From an uncultured Cyclobacteriaceae bacterium (GTDB lineage: Bacteria; Bacteroidota; Bacteroidia; Cytophagales; Cyclobacteriaceae): DNA of 64,000 nucleotides. Shown in pieces: positions 8,894 to 18,977 of the stretch. The stretch covers positions 1 through 64,000 of the forward strand of contig CANLOE010000006.1 of assembly GCA_947492745.1 (NCBI GenBank), read 5' to 3'. How positions within the stretch are numbered: position 1 is the stretch's first letter; every line of letters starts with the position of its first letter. The translations under genes were made by a program, and so were the position numbers. The notes below the pieces were generated by a model that was not told where the DNA came from, did no database searches, and saw nothing but the letters and a program-made list of their open reading frames with translations.

Positions 8894-10303
8894 TTATTTA
8901 TCTGTCTGTATTATTGATATTAAATGTTTTGAAATTCCCTTTTGGATTCCTTCAATCATTTCATTCATAAAATAGGACTTATATTCGTTTACGATTTCAA
9001 AAAGAATAGTTTTATTTTTCATAATGCCATCTCCATTTGCGTTGGATTCAGAAATTTTCAACTCATAATTGGATTCTTTTAAATCCAATGAACAAGAAAT
9101 CTCATAATCCTTTTTCTTTGTAGCAGATTTTAATGATAACATTTTCTTGGTCCATATTATATTATTGACTTCATCATCTTCTAAATCTTTTTCAAAAATT
9201 TTATATGGTTTTACCTCTATTTCTTTGTGTAAATAATTAGGGGGAATTCCAAAAATTGAATTATCCATTATTGTTGTTTTTCGATATTTGAGATGATCAA
9301 CGTAAATTTCATTAGAAGTTTCGGCAAAAAAATCATTGAATTTATTTAATAATTTATTTAATGAAGACCATAAATCATTATCAATATGATTTATTAGGTT
9401 ATGACTAACTTTAGGAGTTTTGAATATTTTTGTTTTTGTAAGTTTTTCTCTTTTTAAAATTTCTATTTGTTTTTCTATATCTCCTAATTCGTCAATATCT
9501 TCTCCTTTTCCAGCTTTGATATAAAGTTTTAAAGACGCAATTGCTTGTTCTTCTACGTATTCAAGCAGGGAAATTAAATCTCCTGTATCTGCTTTTTGTA
9601 GAGCTGTTAAATAACTCTCTTTGTCTTCTGATTTTATAATTACCATAGGGTAATCATGCTTTAACAAAATATAATTCATTAATAGTCTTGAGACACGACC
9701 ATTTCCATCATCAAATGGGTGGATACAGACAAATTTGTAATGAAATTCTGCTGCTAATTGAACTGGGTGAATTACATTTTTTTTTTCTTGATACCAGTTT
9801 AGTAAATCTCTGATTAAAGCTGGAGTTTCTTCTGGAGAAGCATATTCTTGTATTTCGCCATTTCTTAATTGAACACTATTCGGAGAAGTTTTGTACTGCC
9901 CAATTTCTATTTTCTTTCGAGTAGGGCTTCCGTTCGGAGAAATAGCATCCTTCCAAAATGGTTTTACAAGAATAGTTTTATTTAGCTCTTTGATGAATAA
10001 TTCAGATAATGGTCTTTCGCTATCTTTTGCCATTTCTGAAATTTGAGAAAGAGCAACATCATGAGCTTTCATTTCTTCGATGTCGCTTACTGGAACGTCC
10101 CCTGAACTTTTATTAAAAAAAAGTAAAAGTTGCGTTTGTCCGTAGGTTAAAGTATTTCCTTCAAGATGATTCGAATTATAGTTAAATTCAAGTCTGATTT
10201 TTTTTTGAAGTTTATTCTGATTTTCTTCAGAGAAAGGAATGAGCTGATCAAGTTCAGACTTTAGTTTGCTTATGTTCTGTATATTTTTAGTGTTATAATT
10301 CAT
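8894..10303 (-). CDS. Fic-domain protein (probable AMPylase)
   Basis: A 469-residue protein. The Fic active-site motif HPFDDGNGRVSR is intact with catalytic His195. The N-terminal helix has the inhibitory motif S44-x-x-x-E48-G49-N50, typical of class II Fic proteins, which restrain their own NMP transfer. Residues about 250-469 form a long charged C-terminal region of unknown role. Known members transfer AMP to hydroxyl groups of target proteins in the cytoplasm; the target here is unknown. The gene is visibly richer in A and T than its neighbours and lies between a family C repeat and a dead IS3 transposase, consistent with acquisition by transfer. Confidence 0.85.
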   Translation of the reverse strand: MNYNTKNIQNISKLKSELDQLIPFSEENQNKLQKKIRLEFNYNSNHLEGNTLTYGQTQLLLFFNKSSGDVPVSDIEEMKAHDVALSQISEMAKDSERPLSELFIKELNKTILVKPFWKDAISPNGSPTRKKIEIGQYKTSPNSVQLRNGEIQEYASPEETPALIRDLLNWYQEKKNVIHPVQLAAEFHYKFVCIHPFDDGNGRVSRLLMNYILLKHDYPMVIIKSEDKESYLTALQKADTGDLISLLEYVEEQAIASLKLYIKAGKGEDIDELGDIEKQIEILKREKLTKTKIFKTPKVSHNLINHIDNDLWSSLNKLLNKFNDFFAETSNEIYVDHLKYRKTTIMDNSIFGIPPNYLHKEIEVKPYKIFEKDLEDDEVNNIIWTKKMLSLKSATKKKDYEISCSLDLKESNYELKISESNANGDGIMKNKTILFEIVNEYKSYFMNEMIEGIQKGISKHLISIIQTDK

Positions 10304-10603
10304 TTGGCAAAGAAAAGTTATGATTTCACATGCAATATTATCGGTTTTCTTTTACATTATTCCTGATATTGAAGTTGTTCCTTCAATCTTGTACCATTCC
10401 AGCTTTTCTTCCTCTGTCAATTCTTTATTGGTTTTGTTATCTATACTTCTTGATACATCTGAATTTTGCTCAATTGTTTCAATATTTTTATAAGTGTTTA
10501 GTGGTCTTGAGCAATCAAAAAAAAGTAACATTTAAGTCTAATGATACCCCAAAATTAGGACGGTAAGTTAAGTTCCATAATAATAATAACCAAATTTACT
10601 GTA
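10304..10603. other. Spacer between Fic gene and IS3 remnant
   Basis: AT-rich, with no supported gene. A 78-codon frame at 10330-10566 is low-complexity and hydrophobic without family features. The left end of the decayed IS3-type element probably lies near 10540-10600, but no clear inverted repeat was found. Confidence 0.4.
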
Positions 10604-11612
10604 ATGACACAAAAGAAGTACACCACGAAATTTCAAGACAAGAGTAGCTCTGTAAACTACTCAAGGAACGCTGGACAAACGCTGAGCTGGCTCAAAAATA
10701 CAAGCTCGCGCCACAACAGATCAACCAGTGAAAGCGGGACTTTCTATCCAAGACCAAAGATGTCCTCTCCACAGGTTCCAATAGCAGAAAGAGCGAAAGG
10801 GAAGAGGAGAAGGACCGATTGATGAAAACGAACGGCCCATTGAAAGTAGAGGTTGATTTTTTAAGGAAGGCCTTGCGCTGAAGCCTTTGAAAGAACATCG
10901 ATAGATAATACGCAAGAGTCAATGGGGCATCCCGAAAAAGGGGGCAAGCAGATACACATCTGGCTGACCAGGGACAAGGGCCATAAGGTGGTGAGTCGTA
11001 ACCGTGTGGAGCGTCTGTACTACCGTGTGATGGGGCTGCGTACGACCATGCTGGACAGACACCTCCAAGTGGTAAAAGGGTCACAAGGTGTACCCTTACC
11101 TGCTTCGGGGCCTGACCGTGGAGCGGAAAAACCGGGGCTGGGCCATCGATATCACGTATATCCCGATGAAGAAAGGGGCATGTACCTAGTGGCGGTCACC
11201 GACCTGTACAGCAGGTACATTGTAAACCGGTCGCTGTCCAATACGATGGATGCGGAGTGGTGCAGGGAGATGGTGGAAGGTGCCATCGAAATGCACAAAA
11301 AGCCCGATATGCTCAATACTGATCAAGGGTTACAGTTCACCTCCGAGTTGTTCGCCGGTCATGTGCTCTCGGAGTTTATCATGTCGGGCATGGATGATAA
11401 GGGCTACCGACAATGCCTTCATAGAGCGACTGTGGAGGAACGTCAAGTACAAGAAGGTCTACCTCAACCCACTGGCCACTGGATTAGAACTGTACGAAAT
11501 ACTGTCTGGGTACTTTGACTACCACAACAGTGAACGTAGGCACCAAGGAATAGATGATAGGATACCGGCAGAAATGTACTTGCCGGTATCAACCAAAAAA
11601 GTTACTGCGTGA
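10604..11612 (+). pseudogene. Decayed IS3-family transposase (orfA + orfB)
   Basis: Pieces of both IS3 reading frames are present in different phases. The orfA part shows LLKERWTNAELAQKYKLAPQ followed by QINQ and then a stop where Trp is expected. The orfB part shows IHIWLTRDKGHKVVSRNRVE, then an integrase core (VAVTDLYSRYIV; MLNTDQG), a frameshift, and finally DNAFIERLWRNVKYKKVYLN and YFDYHNSERRHQGID. Several frameshifts and stops exclude a working transposase. IS3 enzymes are DDE integrases that move by copy-out/paste-in. The remnant lies between the Fic gene and an IS630 element, marking this as a recombination-prone site. Confidence 0.85.
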
Positions 11613-11784
11613 AGGTGGGTTATCCACATTGCAACACCGCCAAAAAACCTTTAACCCGGATTATGCATTAGTCCTTCTATTTAGGTATTAAATAGCTGAA
11701 AATCAGTAAAGTGAATGCGTTTTTCGAATTCACTGTAGCGGTGCTACGCTGAATCCGATAAACACCCTGATTTATTGCTTTTTA

Positions 11785-12887
11785 TACCCAAACGTAAATA
11801 AAAAGGGACAAAACTTGATCGATAGGTCGATTTTTTCTAATTTGGAGCTATGGATCTGAACCTTCCCCCATCCAAGACCGAAGAGCTCCGTCGGTTGCGC
11901 CGCAAGACCAGGGATGCCCGTGTGCATTCCCGTGCGACCTGCATCCTGATGCTCTGTGATGGCTTCAGCGTCAAGCAGGTGTGCATGGTCCTTGGCATCG
12001 ACGACAACACGGTCTACCGTCATGGGAAGGCCGCCATGGAGCTCAGCGCGGACGACTTCCTGTCGGTTTCCCATCCGGGCTATTTCGGCAAGCTGGACAG
12101 TGTCCAGCTCGGCAGGCTGTCCCGGGAACTGACCGAACGCCTCTATACGACCTGTGAACAGGTCTGTGCCTGGGTACTGGAGCAGTTCGGGGTCCGCTAC
12201 ACCGCAGAGGGCATGGCCCGTCTGCTGCACCGGTCGGGCTTCGTCTACAAGAAGACCAAGCAGGTGCCCTGCAGGGCCGACCGTGGTGCCCAAGAGGATT
12301 TTCTCGAAGAGCCGGAAGACCTCCTTGAAGAGCCGGATGCGGCAATTTACTATCTGGATGGGGTACACCCCACCCACAATACCCGGTCCCTGCACGGGTG
12401 GATACCCAGGGGCACCGACCATGAACTGCCCACCGCCAGCGGCAGGGACAGGGTCAACATCAACGGGGCCCTCAACGCCATGGACCCCACCGAGGTGATC
12501 GTTGAGATCACCGAGAGGGTCAATTCGGAAAGCACCAGGGCACTCTACCAAAAGATCGTCGAGGCCAATCCCGATAAGAAGACCGTCCATGTGATCTGTG
12601 ACAATGCAAAATATTACCGCAACAAAGAACTGAAAAGGTGGGTGGAGGGCACCAAGACCGTACAGGTCTTCCTACCTCCATACTCCCCGAACCTCAACCT
12701 GATAGAGCGGCTATGGAAGTTCCTCAGGAAAAAGGTCATCGACCCGGTGTTTTATCCCAATAAGGAAAAGTTCCGGCAGGGCATCATCGATTTCTTCGAA
12801 AACATAAATCAGTTCGAAAAGGAACTGACATCACTGCTATCGCTAAAGTTCAGAACAATTCAGTCCCAATTCATTTTTCATTGAGTA
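11785..12887 (+). mobile_element. IS630-family insertion sequence, intact
   Basis: A 1103 bp element with imperfect terminal inverted repeats: TACCCAAACG...AAAAAGGGACAAAA at the left, and the complement of TTGGGACTGAA... ending GAGTA at the right. It is flanked by a TA dinucleotide on each side (11783-11784 and 12888-12889) where uninterrupted family B copies have one TA. Target-site TA duplication is the hallmark of IS630/Tc1-mariner elements. The single transposase gene is full length, so the element may still be active. A 163 bp relative with the same ends is at 28323-28485. Confidence 0.9.
11850..12884 (+). CDS. IS630-family transposase
   Basis: A 344-residue DDE transposase. An N-terminal helix-turn-helix region (about 1-130, including GFSVKQVCMVLGIDDNTVYR) should bind the element ends. 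The catalytic core has candidate acidic residues Asp170 (YYLDGVH), Asp251 (VICDNAKYY) and Glu286 (NLIERLWKFLRKK), with the family motif LPPYSPNLNLIERLW. The frame is uninterrupted and fills the element. It cuts the element out and joins it at TA sites. Its G+C content is visibly higher than that of surrounding genes, which suggests recent arrival. Confidence 0.95.
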   Translation: MDLNLPPSKTEELRRLRRKTRDARVHSRATCILMLCDGFSVKQVCMVLGIDDNTVYRHGKAAMELSADDFLSVSHPGYFGKLDSVQLGRLSRELTERLYTTCEQVCAWVLEQFGVRYTAEGMARLLHRSGFVYKKTKQVPCRADRGAQEDFLEEPEDLLEEPDAAIYYLDGVHPTHNTRSLHGWIPRGTDHELPTASGRDRVNINGALNAMDPTEVIVEITERVNSESTRALYQKIVEANPDKKTVHVICDNAKYYRNKELKRWVEGTKTVQVFLPPYSPNLNLIERLWKFLRKKVIDPVFYPNKEKFRQGIIDFFENINQFEKELTSLLSLKFRTIQSQFIFH

Positions 12888-12927
12888 TAAACCCTCGCTA
12901 CGAAGTTCCAGCGCATGATCTGGGTTT

Positions 12928-13094
12928 AACCCAAAATGATCAATAGAGAACCTATTTCGCGCATAAATAGTTTCCTACCGGAAGCTTTACCCACCTGTCT
13001 TCATTCACCATAGCGGTGCTATGCCGAACGAATTCAAATGGCCAATATTTTGATTTATACGCTCATTACGATTTCTATCGATCAATTTGGGTTT
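12928..13094 (-). repeat. Dispersed inverted-repeat family A, copy A2
   Basis: Reverse-orientation copy running from AACCCAAAATGATCAATAG to CGATCAATTTGGGTT, with the core CACCATAGCGGTGCTATGCC. It directly abuts the right end of family B copy B5 at the junction GGGTTTAACCC. Confidence 0.85.
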
Positions 13095-13199
13095 AAAGAA
13101 TTTAAGGCTTTGAAATAGGAGAAAAACCTTTCGACAGCAGAACTTAAAAATGGAAAAACTGTCCTAACATTGGGATATGCTCAATACCTATATGCAGAC

Positions 13200-16100
13200 T
13201 TACTTTCTAGAGACCCGTTCTATAAAGTCCACGCCGTTTCCTGATATTCTGAGCAGATATATTCCTTGATTCATACCAGACATATCGAATTGGATATCTT
13301 CTTCATTCAGTATCAACAGCTCTTTGGATAGCTCCAGCCCTTTTGGGTCAATTAGCGTTAAGAGGTACGTTCCCACCTTCAGGCCTGAGATATGAATCTT
13401 ATCCCGTGTAGGAGTAGGATATATGCTGATCAAGTACTCGCTATCATATAAGGACGTCGATGTTAGGACCCTTGATGTGGGGGACGCTTCCAATGTCAAG
13501 ATTACCTTATCCAGATTCCATTGCCATAGCGTACTGCTAGAAGCCTCCAGCCGTATCACGTGGGTACCTGCGGTCAGATCCACACTACCGCCGGACAATG
13601 TCTCAAAGGTAAACCAGTCTCCACTATTAGGTACGTCGGTAGTACTGGCCAAAGTATTGTCCAACGACATTTGAATCTGCGCGCCATCATTAGGAGAAGT
13701 GATGATATATTCGATGGAGTAGGTGCTGGCAATGCTCACATTTATGGTATATTCGACCCAGTCTCCGTTGTTCATCCACTCCAAATAACCTGGGCCTGCA
13801 CTGCCACCATTGCCGGGGCCTCCCCAGATAGAGTCATCGAAAGTACCGTCCGTGGTGATGAAGTCTTCTCCCTCAACGATGATGGTGGCCGCACTTCCTT
13901 CAACAGTGATATTGCAAATAGCAGTATAGTTACCGTCATCCGTAGTTACCGTAATGCTGGCGCTTCCAGCGGAGAGGGCTGTCACCGCGCCGGACGAATT
14001 CACAGTAGCGATACTATTGTCGGATGAACTCCAGCTAACGTTTTTATTGCTGGCATTGGAAGGTGACACCGTTTCGCTCAGATTAGAAATCTGACCTATT
14101 TCCAATGCCAGTGTCGACGGAGACACTCTAACCTCGGTAACGGCAACGGGAGGGGTGGTCTGCGCTACGATATTGATAGGGGCCAAGCCGTGAACCTCCA
14201 ATACTTCGCCGGAAGAGGTCTGAGCATTGATGTATATAAAATAGAAATTCCCGCTAGGTAAGTCTGCGCTGGGTATCAGCCCTGCCAATGAAAATGTGGC
14301 GGATGCGGTACCCGATTCTTGCCCGATGGCACTTCCATCTTCTATGATCAGATCATTGACCGGCACCCATGCTGATGTCAGCTCTCTCAGCCAAAATTTC
14401 ACGCCCCCTTGACCGTTCGTTATGGTTTGGCCTGTACCTGCATGGTAGTTGGCGATGACTTCCAGTGTCCCACCAACAGTATAATCCGTGTTCAGGTAGG
14501 TGTTTCTATCGTCTACCTCTAGAGAGGCAGATACGACATCTGCCACACTGACGGTGCTCGAAGCGGTAAAGCCCCCATCGTCTGTGGTTATCGTTATGGT
14601 TGCCGCACCATTGCTTACCGCGGTGACAAGCCCATCACCATCAACGGTAGCTATGGCAGCGTCACTGGAAGTCCAAGAGACCGATTTATTGTCTGCATTG
14701 GAGGGACTTACCGTCCCTATCAATTGCCGTGCAGTACCAATAGATAGGTCGAAGGAAGTAGGAGAGATGCTTACCCCCGTCACATCGACAGGTGGATTAT
14801 TGTCCGGGTTGACCGTTATGACACTTGTGGCAGTGAAATTTCCATCGTTGGTAAGGGCAGTGATAGTAGCTGTACCTTCAGCGATAGCGGTAACCATGCC
14901 ATTGGCATCAACGGTAGCGATGGCATCATCACTTGAGGACCATTCTACGAGTTTGTTACTGGCATTGGCGGGTACAATAGTGCTCGATAGCTGGCCTGTC
15001 GCAGTGATATTCAGGGAAAGAGTGGTAGGGACTACGGATATTCCCGTAACGGGTACGCTGGGATGGCCACCATCGGCCTTTAGTTCAAACCTGTCCATGT
15101 TCCACTGCCAGTCCGCAGTACCCGATGATTCCAACCTGAGGGTATGGATACCGGCCGTGATATCGATGGAGCTGGAGGCCTCTATGGCCTGGAATAAATC
15201 ATAGTCGCCATTATTGGGGACATCGGTGATCAATACTTGAATACCGTCGATAAACAAGGTAATGCCCGCCCCATCATTGGGACTTCCTGCATAGTAAGTG
15301 ACAGTGTACTCGCCCGACTGAGGGAAATTCACTTCATAATCTACCCAATCCCCCGTTTGGTTATAATTAATGGCTTCTACCCCATTTACTTCATACGTCT
15401 GAAAACCTCCATTATCGCCTCCTGTATCCACAAAGTCTTCAGCTTCTACGATCAGTGTAGTGGATATCAGAACAGCAGTACTTCCCATGATGGCATTGTT
15501 TTCTGAAGAGGTAGCGTAAATGGTCACTGTCCCTAAATTAGGGCCAGCGGTCAGGACACCATTTTGATCTACAGTGGCCAGTGCATCGTTACTTGATGAC
15601 CATACCAAGCCCGTTTGGGTAGTCCAGGCCGGTACCAACCCAGCACTGAGCTGTATTGACTGGCCCGGAAAAATCAATGTGCTCGATGGGAGTTCTATGG
15701 CTGTTACGGCTTCTACCACATCTCCTACCTGAGAAGTGATGGTCGTACTTGCCACGAGGTTTCCATCCACCGAAGTGGCCGTGATGCTTGCTGTGCCCGC
15801 ACTGATACCTGTGACCAAGCCGTCGGCGCCTACACTTACAGCAGCAGCATTTGTAGAAGACCAAACTACTTCTTTATTGAAAGTATTCTCCGGTAAGATG
15901 ACCGCCTCTAGCTGAATGTCATCTCCGATCTTGACCTTACGGATTCCTTCGGTGATACTGATGGATTCTGCTCGGATATGACCGATGACCTCTACATCAC
16001 GGGTACAGCGACTGATTTCCGTTGTTCCGTCCAGTAACTTTACTATGTAGGAGTAACCGGTCCCCACAGTAGGTAAATCACTTAGTGTATAGGTAATATT

Positions 16101-18977
16101 CGCGGTAATATCCCCAAAATCGTCGACTTCTGTACTTCCCGTTGCCAACACAGTATTCCCTTGAGCAAACTCCACGATTACGGTGCGGTTTCCCGTGATT
16201 CGAAGCGGTATCTCTACCTCTACAGTTTCAAATGGTCTAACCTGAGGAGGTAGTTGGCTGCATTTGGCGAATTCCTCTCCTTCAATAGTGACAAATACCT
16301 CAATCGATGCGCTATATGCAGTATTTCCAGTAGCGGTATCGATGATTTTTGCGGTTACCGTTGCTGTTGCATTGACGGTCTTACCGATCAATTTGCCCGT
16401 AGCGGTAACTTCTACGATATCGGTATCACTCGAACTCCATTCTATGGACTGTTCCGTAGCATCAGCAGGGGAGACCGTAGCGGTCAAAGGGGTATTTGTA
16501 AACCTTGGGATGGTGATATTGCTGCCTTCCTCTATACTGATGCCGGTTACTGAAATAGCTGTAAAAGGTACAGCACTGATGGTCTTGGTGGCTATGATCG
16601 AACCGTTATCGGTACTGGTGGCCGTAATCGTCGTCGACCCCGAAGAGGCGATTCCCCGAACTACTCCAAACCGGTCTACCGTAGCTACTGTAGGGGCTGA
16701 TGAACTCCATTCAATCCTCTTGTCCGTGGCATTTGCAGGGACAAAGTCAATGCTCAAGGGGAGTTCTTGATCTTGCTCTACTGAGTTTCCCCCATCAATA
16801 GTGATACTGCTCAATGCCGTATTGCCCGAACCTGCCCGGCCCGGTGCTTTGGTCATATCCCAAGTCTGTAGTATAAAAGTGGAATACTCAGAATTATGAC
16901 GGTGATTGGTGACTTCGATGACATTGTTCGTTTGCAGGTATTCGATGGGGACATCCTGTTCCAGAACCCCATACCAACCTACCCCGCTTCTTACTCTTTC
17001 TTTACCTCTCCAATCTTGGTCGTCTCCTTCTGCCGAAAGTTGATGCCCGTTGACCACGATTTCAATATTTCTTGAGGAAAAGGTATTCAGCCCTATTCTC
17101 AATGTCGCTTCTCCGACTGAGGGAACTACCACATTGTTGATCTGGGCGGTGAACTTACTTCTTCCTCTCACGGAAACATGACATTGTTGTGCTCCCAAGA
17201 AGGTCGTCTCATCGGTGAGAGGCTCTCCGTAGAACCGTATTTCTTTCGACTCTTGATCGATAGTGACCGGATTGGCGAATTCATAGTCCAGTATCATGGT
17301 GGCATTCCCGTCGAGCAATACGGAGCCTGGTGCTGTGGCATAGGCTGATTTTTCATTTACGGGTTCATTTTTGGAAGTATCAAAATGTTGATGCGTTACA
17401 TTGACGCTTGTTACAGGATTAGCATAATCATCAAAATAATTCAGATTAATGGTCGTGGGATCGACTTCCAGGTTGTTCAAGATCAGATAGACATGCTTAC
17501 CATCTACGTAGGAATCTACCTGAATATCTTTGTCACTGGCTTTGGTATCTATTCTGGTACCTTTCACATCTTTCCACAGCTCATAGAACAGTATAATATT
17601 GCTCCACTCCCAGTTTTCATGATCATAGCGACTTTTTCCTGGCCTCTCGGTATACTCCCCCACGGGATCCATCATGGTCACACTGTACCTCTCACTCAGA
17701 TTACCGCTTTCATCAAATTCATCTCCCCATTGTGCCTTGACAGGTGCAAAAGGCATTGTTAGTGTTAAATGAGAAGGCCTTTCCAGAAATTGCATCTGCA
17801 TTTGATTGAAAGGCATGAGGTTCCACCAATCTCTAGTCTTTAGTGGACGCTGCCTTGTACCGGGCCCCACAGCTCCAAACTCTGAAATGACAATCTCCTT
17901 CTTGTTCCCAAATTTGTGCATGTCATACCACTCCATCAGGTCTAACATTGCTTCGGTGTGACCCCCGGCCCGGATAGTGCTTTTGGACTCATCTATCTGA
18001 GGCCAATCGTAGATATGGACGCTGTAAAAATCCATATTCTCTCCACAATTATCTATAAAGCCTTGGAACATGCCATCCCACTGCCACCATTTTTGCCCAC
18101 GTTTATCCCAAGTTAAACTGGTGGCAGCTTCTTTAATGATATCATTTCCGTTATCGATGTAGAACTGTGGGTCTTGGCGCAGCACGAAATCAGCCCCGTG
18201 CAGGTCATGCTGCCCCCAGGTCATTCCCCCTACTTTTGGGGCGTGACTGCCCAGTACCTCCTTAAAAATCCGGGCTGTTTCATTATGATACTCCCACAAT
18301 AGCTCTGGACTGGTCACGAACATCTCGAACCATCCGAACATTTCCATGTCAGGTTCATTGATGCATTCCCAGTAGGCCGGTAAGGGTTCTCCTATACCTG
18401 CTCCATTTTTGGAAAAATGATTGTCCAGATAGTGCGCCATCCAATAGGCCGAAGCCTTCACATCCAATGGTTGCCACTCATTGTCCGTATTGGCACTTAC
18501 CCTACCCGGACCTCCTGTATGCCAATCTAGGGTAGGATAATTAGGGTGGGGACTGATACCCATGATCATACTTTTGGATTTGCTCTCGTACTGGCGCCGA
18601 TTACCAAAAGGATCGGCCTCATAGGATTCTTTTAAAAAGTTACCGTAAGATTTCAGATAATTGATATCCGGCCAGTTGGGTCTGTCGGGGTCCTCTGTAA
18701 CCTGACTGTTTTTCCATCCTGCAGAACCGTTATCACGGCCAAAATAGACGTCCAGATCATTGATGAGATAATCCATCATATCCTGATGCCCGTTCCAATC
18801 CCTTTCCGTAAGGGAGCTGTGCAATGTCATATGGCGTTCCCGGCCAAAGTCCGAAACACCTTCTACGGAGTGTTTCATGTTAAGGTTGATGTCTACATTG
18901 ACCTGCGCTATCGTGCCGTATCCAAGCTGGGACAGGAAGATAACTGCAAGCAATATCTTAGGTCTAAATTTCATCAT
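13200..18977 (-). CDS. Secreted modular GH86-type beta-agarase/porphyranase with T9SS sorting domain
   Basis: A 1925-residue secreted enzyme. A signal peptide (about 1-25) precedes a catalytic module (about 26-700) with GH86-like features: acid/base candidate Glu208 in WECINEPD and nucleophile candidate Glu366 in VISEFGAVG, plus DFYSVHIYDWP. GH86 enzymes hydrolyse agarose or porphyran from red algae. The rest is a chain of seven BIG2-like Ig repeats (near 721, 803, 1002, 1092, 1305, 1393 and 1605; each with WSSS and a T-A-T strand). These are interleaved with two CBM6-like modules (about 1172-1298 and 1697-1826, each starting IVEaEDF and ending WQWNxDx) and two unassigned beta modules (about 906-1000 and 1478-1603). 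A type IX secretion C-terminal domain (about 1841-1925) ends the chain. Length is several times that of a bare GH86. Agarase versus porphyranase cannot be decided here. Confidence 0.85.
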   Translation of the reverse strand: MMKFRPKILLAVIFLSQLGYGTIAQVNVDINLNMKHSVEGVSDFGRERHMTLHSSLTERDWNGHQDMMDYLINDLDVYFGRDNGSAGWKNSQVTEDPDRPNWPDINYLKSYGNFLKESYEADPFGNRRQYESKSKSMIMGISPHPNYPTLDWHTGGPGRVSANTDNEWQPLDVKASAYWMAHYLDNHFSKNGAGIGEPLPAYWECINEPDMEMFGWFEMFVTSPELLWEYHNETARIFKEVLGSHAPKVGGMTWGQHDLHGADFVLRQDPQFYIDNGNDIIKEAATSLTWDKRGQKWWQWDGMFQGFIDNCGENMDFYSVHIYDWPQIDESKSTIRAGGHTEAMLDLMEWYDMHKFGNKKEIVISEFGAVGPGTRQRPLKTRDWWNLMPFNQMQMQFLERPSHLTLTMPFAPVKAQWGDEFDESGNLSERYSVTMMDPVGEYTERPGKSRYDHENWEWSNIILFYELWKDVKGTRIDTKASDKDIQVDSYVDGKHVYLILNNLEVDPTTINLNYFDDYANPVTSVNVTHQHFDTSKNEPVNEKSAYATAPGSVLLDGNATMILDYEFANPVTIDQESKEIRFYGEPLTDETTFLGAQQCHVSVRGRSKFTAQINNVVVPSVGEATLRIGLNTFSSRNIEIVVNGHQLSAEGDDQDWRGKERVRSGVGWYGVLEQDVPIEYLQTNNVIEVTNHRHNSEYSTFILQTWDMTKAPGRAGSGNTALSSITIDGGNSVEQDQELPLSIDFVPANATDKRIEWSSSAPTVATVDRFGVVRGIASSGSTTITATSTDNGSIIATKTISAVPFTAISVTGISIEEGSNITIPRFTNTPLTATVSPADATEQSIEWSSSDTDIVEVTATGKLIGKTVNATATVTAKIIDTATGNTAYSASIEVFVTIEGEEFAKCSQLPPQVRPFETVEVEIPLRITGNRTVIVEFAQGNTVLATGSTEVDDFGDITANITYTLSDLPTVGTGYSYIVKLLDGTTEISRCTRDVEVIGHIRAESISITEGIRKVKIGDDIQLEAVILPENTFNKEVVWSSTNAAAVSVGADGLVTGISAGTASITATSVDGNLVASTTITSQVGDVVEAVTAIELPSSTLIFPGQSIQLSAGLVPAWTTQTGLVWSSSNDALATVDQNGVLTAGPNLGTVTIYATSSENNAIMGSTAVLISTTLIVEAEDFVDTGGDNGGFQTYEVNGVEAINYNQTGDWVDYEVNFPQSGEYTVTYYAGSPNDGAGITLFIDGIQVLITDVPNNGDYDLFQAIEASSSIDITAGIHTLRLESSGTADWQWNMDRFELKADGGHPSVPVTGISVVPTTLSLNITATGQLSSTIVPANASNKLVEWSSSDDAIATVDANGMVTAIAEGTATITALTNDGNFTATSVITVNPDNNPPVDVTGVSISPTSFDLSIGTARQLIGTVSPSNADNKSVSWTSSDAAIATVDGDGLVTAVSNGAATITITTDDGGFTASSTVSVADVVSASLEVDDRNTYLNTDYTVGGTLEVIANYHAGTGQTITNGQGGVKFWLRELTSAWVPVNDLIIEDGSAIGQESGTASATFSLAGLIPSADLPSGNFYFIYINAQTSSGEVLEVHGLAPINIVAQTTPPVAVTEVRVSPSTLALEIGQISNLSETVSPSNASNKNVSWSSSDNSIATVNSSGAVTALSAGSASITVTTDDGNYTAICNITVEGSAATIIVEGEDFITTDGTFDDSIWGGPGNGGSAGPGYLEWMNNGDWVEYTINVSIASTYSIEYIITSPNDGAQIQMSLDNTLASTTDVPNSGDWFTFETLSGGSVDLTAGTHVIRLEASSSTLWQWNLDKVILTLEASPTSRVLTSTSLYDSEYLISIYPTPTRDKIHISGLKVGTYLLTLIDPKGLELSKELLILNEEDIQFDMSGMNQGIYLLRISGNGVDFIERVSRK

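Larger units (their letters stand above)
11653..12926 (+). repeat. Dispersed family B copy B5, split by an IS630 insertion
   Basis: The left part (11653-11784) starts AACCCGGATTATGCATTAG, has the core CTGTAGCGGTGCTACGC, and runs to TTTATTGCTTTTTA. The right part (12888-12926) continues TAAACCCTCGCTACGAAG to CTGGGTT. Uninterrupted copies read straight through (GCTTTTTAAACCCTC at 30550), so the 1.1 kb between the parts is inserted DNA. Confidence 0.85.

Noticed and set aside
10330-10566. 78-codon plus-strand frame between Fic and the IS3 remnant
   Set aside because: Hydrophobic, low-complexity and without neighbours or motifs; likely chance in AT-rich DNA.
11772-12590. 272-codon minus-strand frame opposite the IS630 transposase
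   Set aside because: Antisense of a high-GC transposase gene; the plus frame has the DDE motifs.
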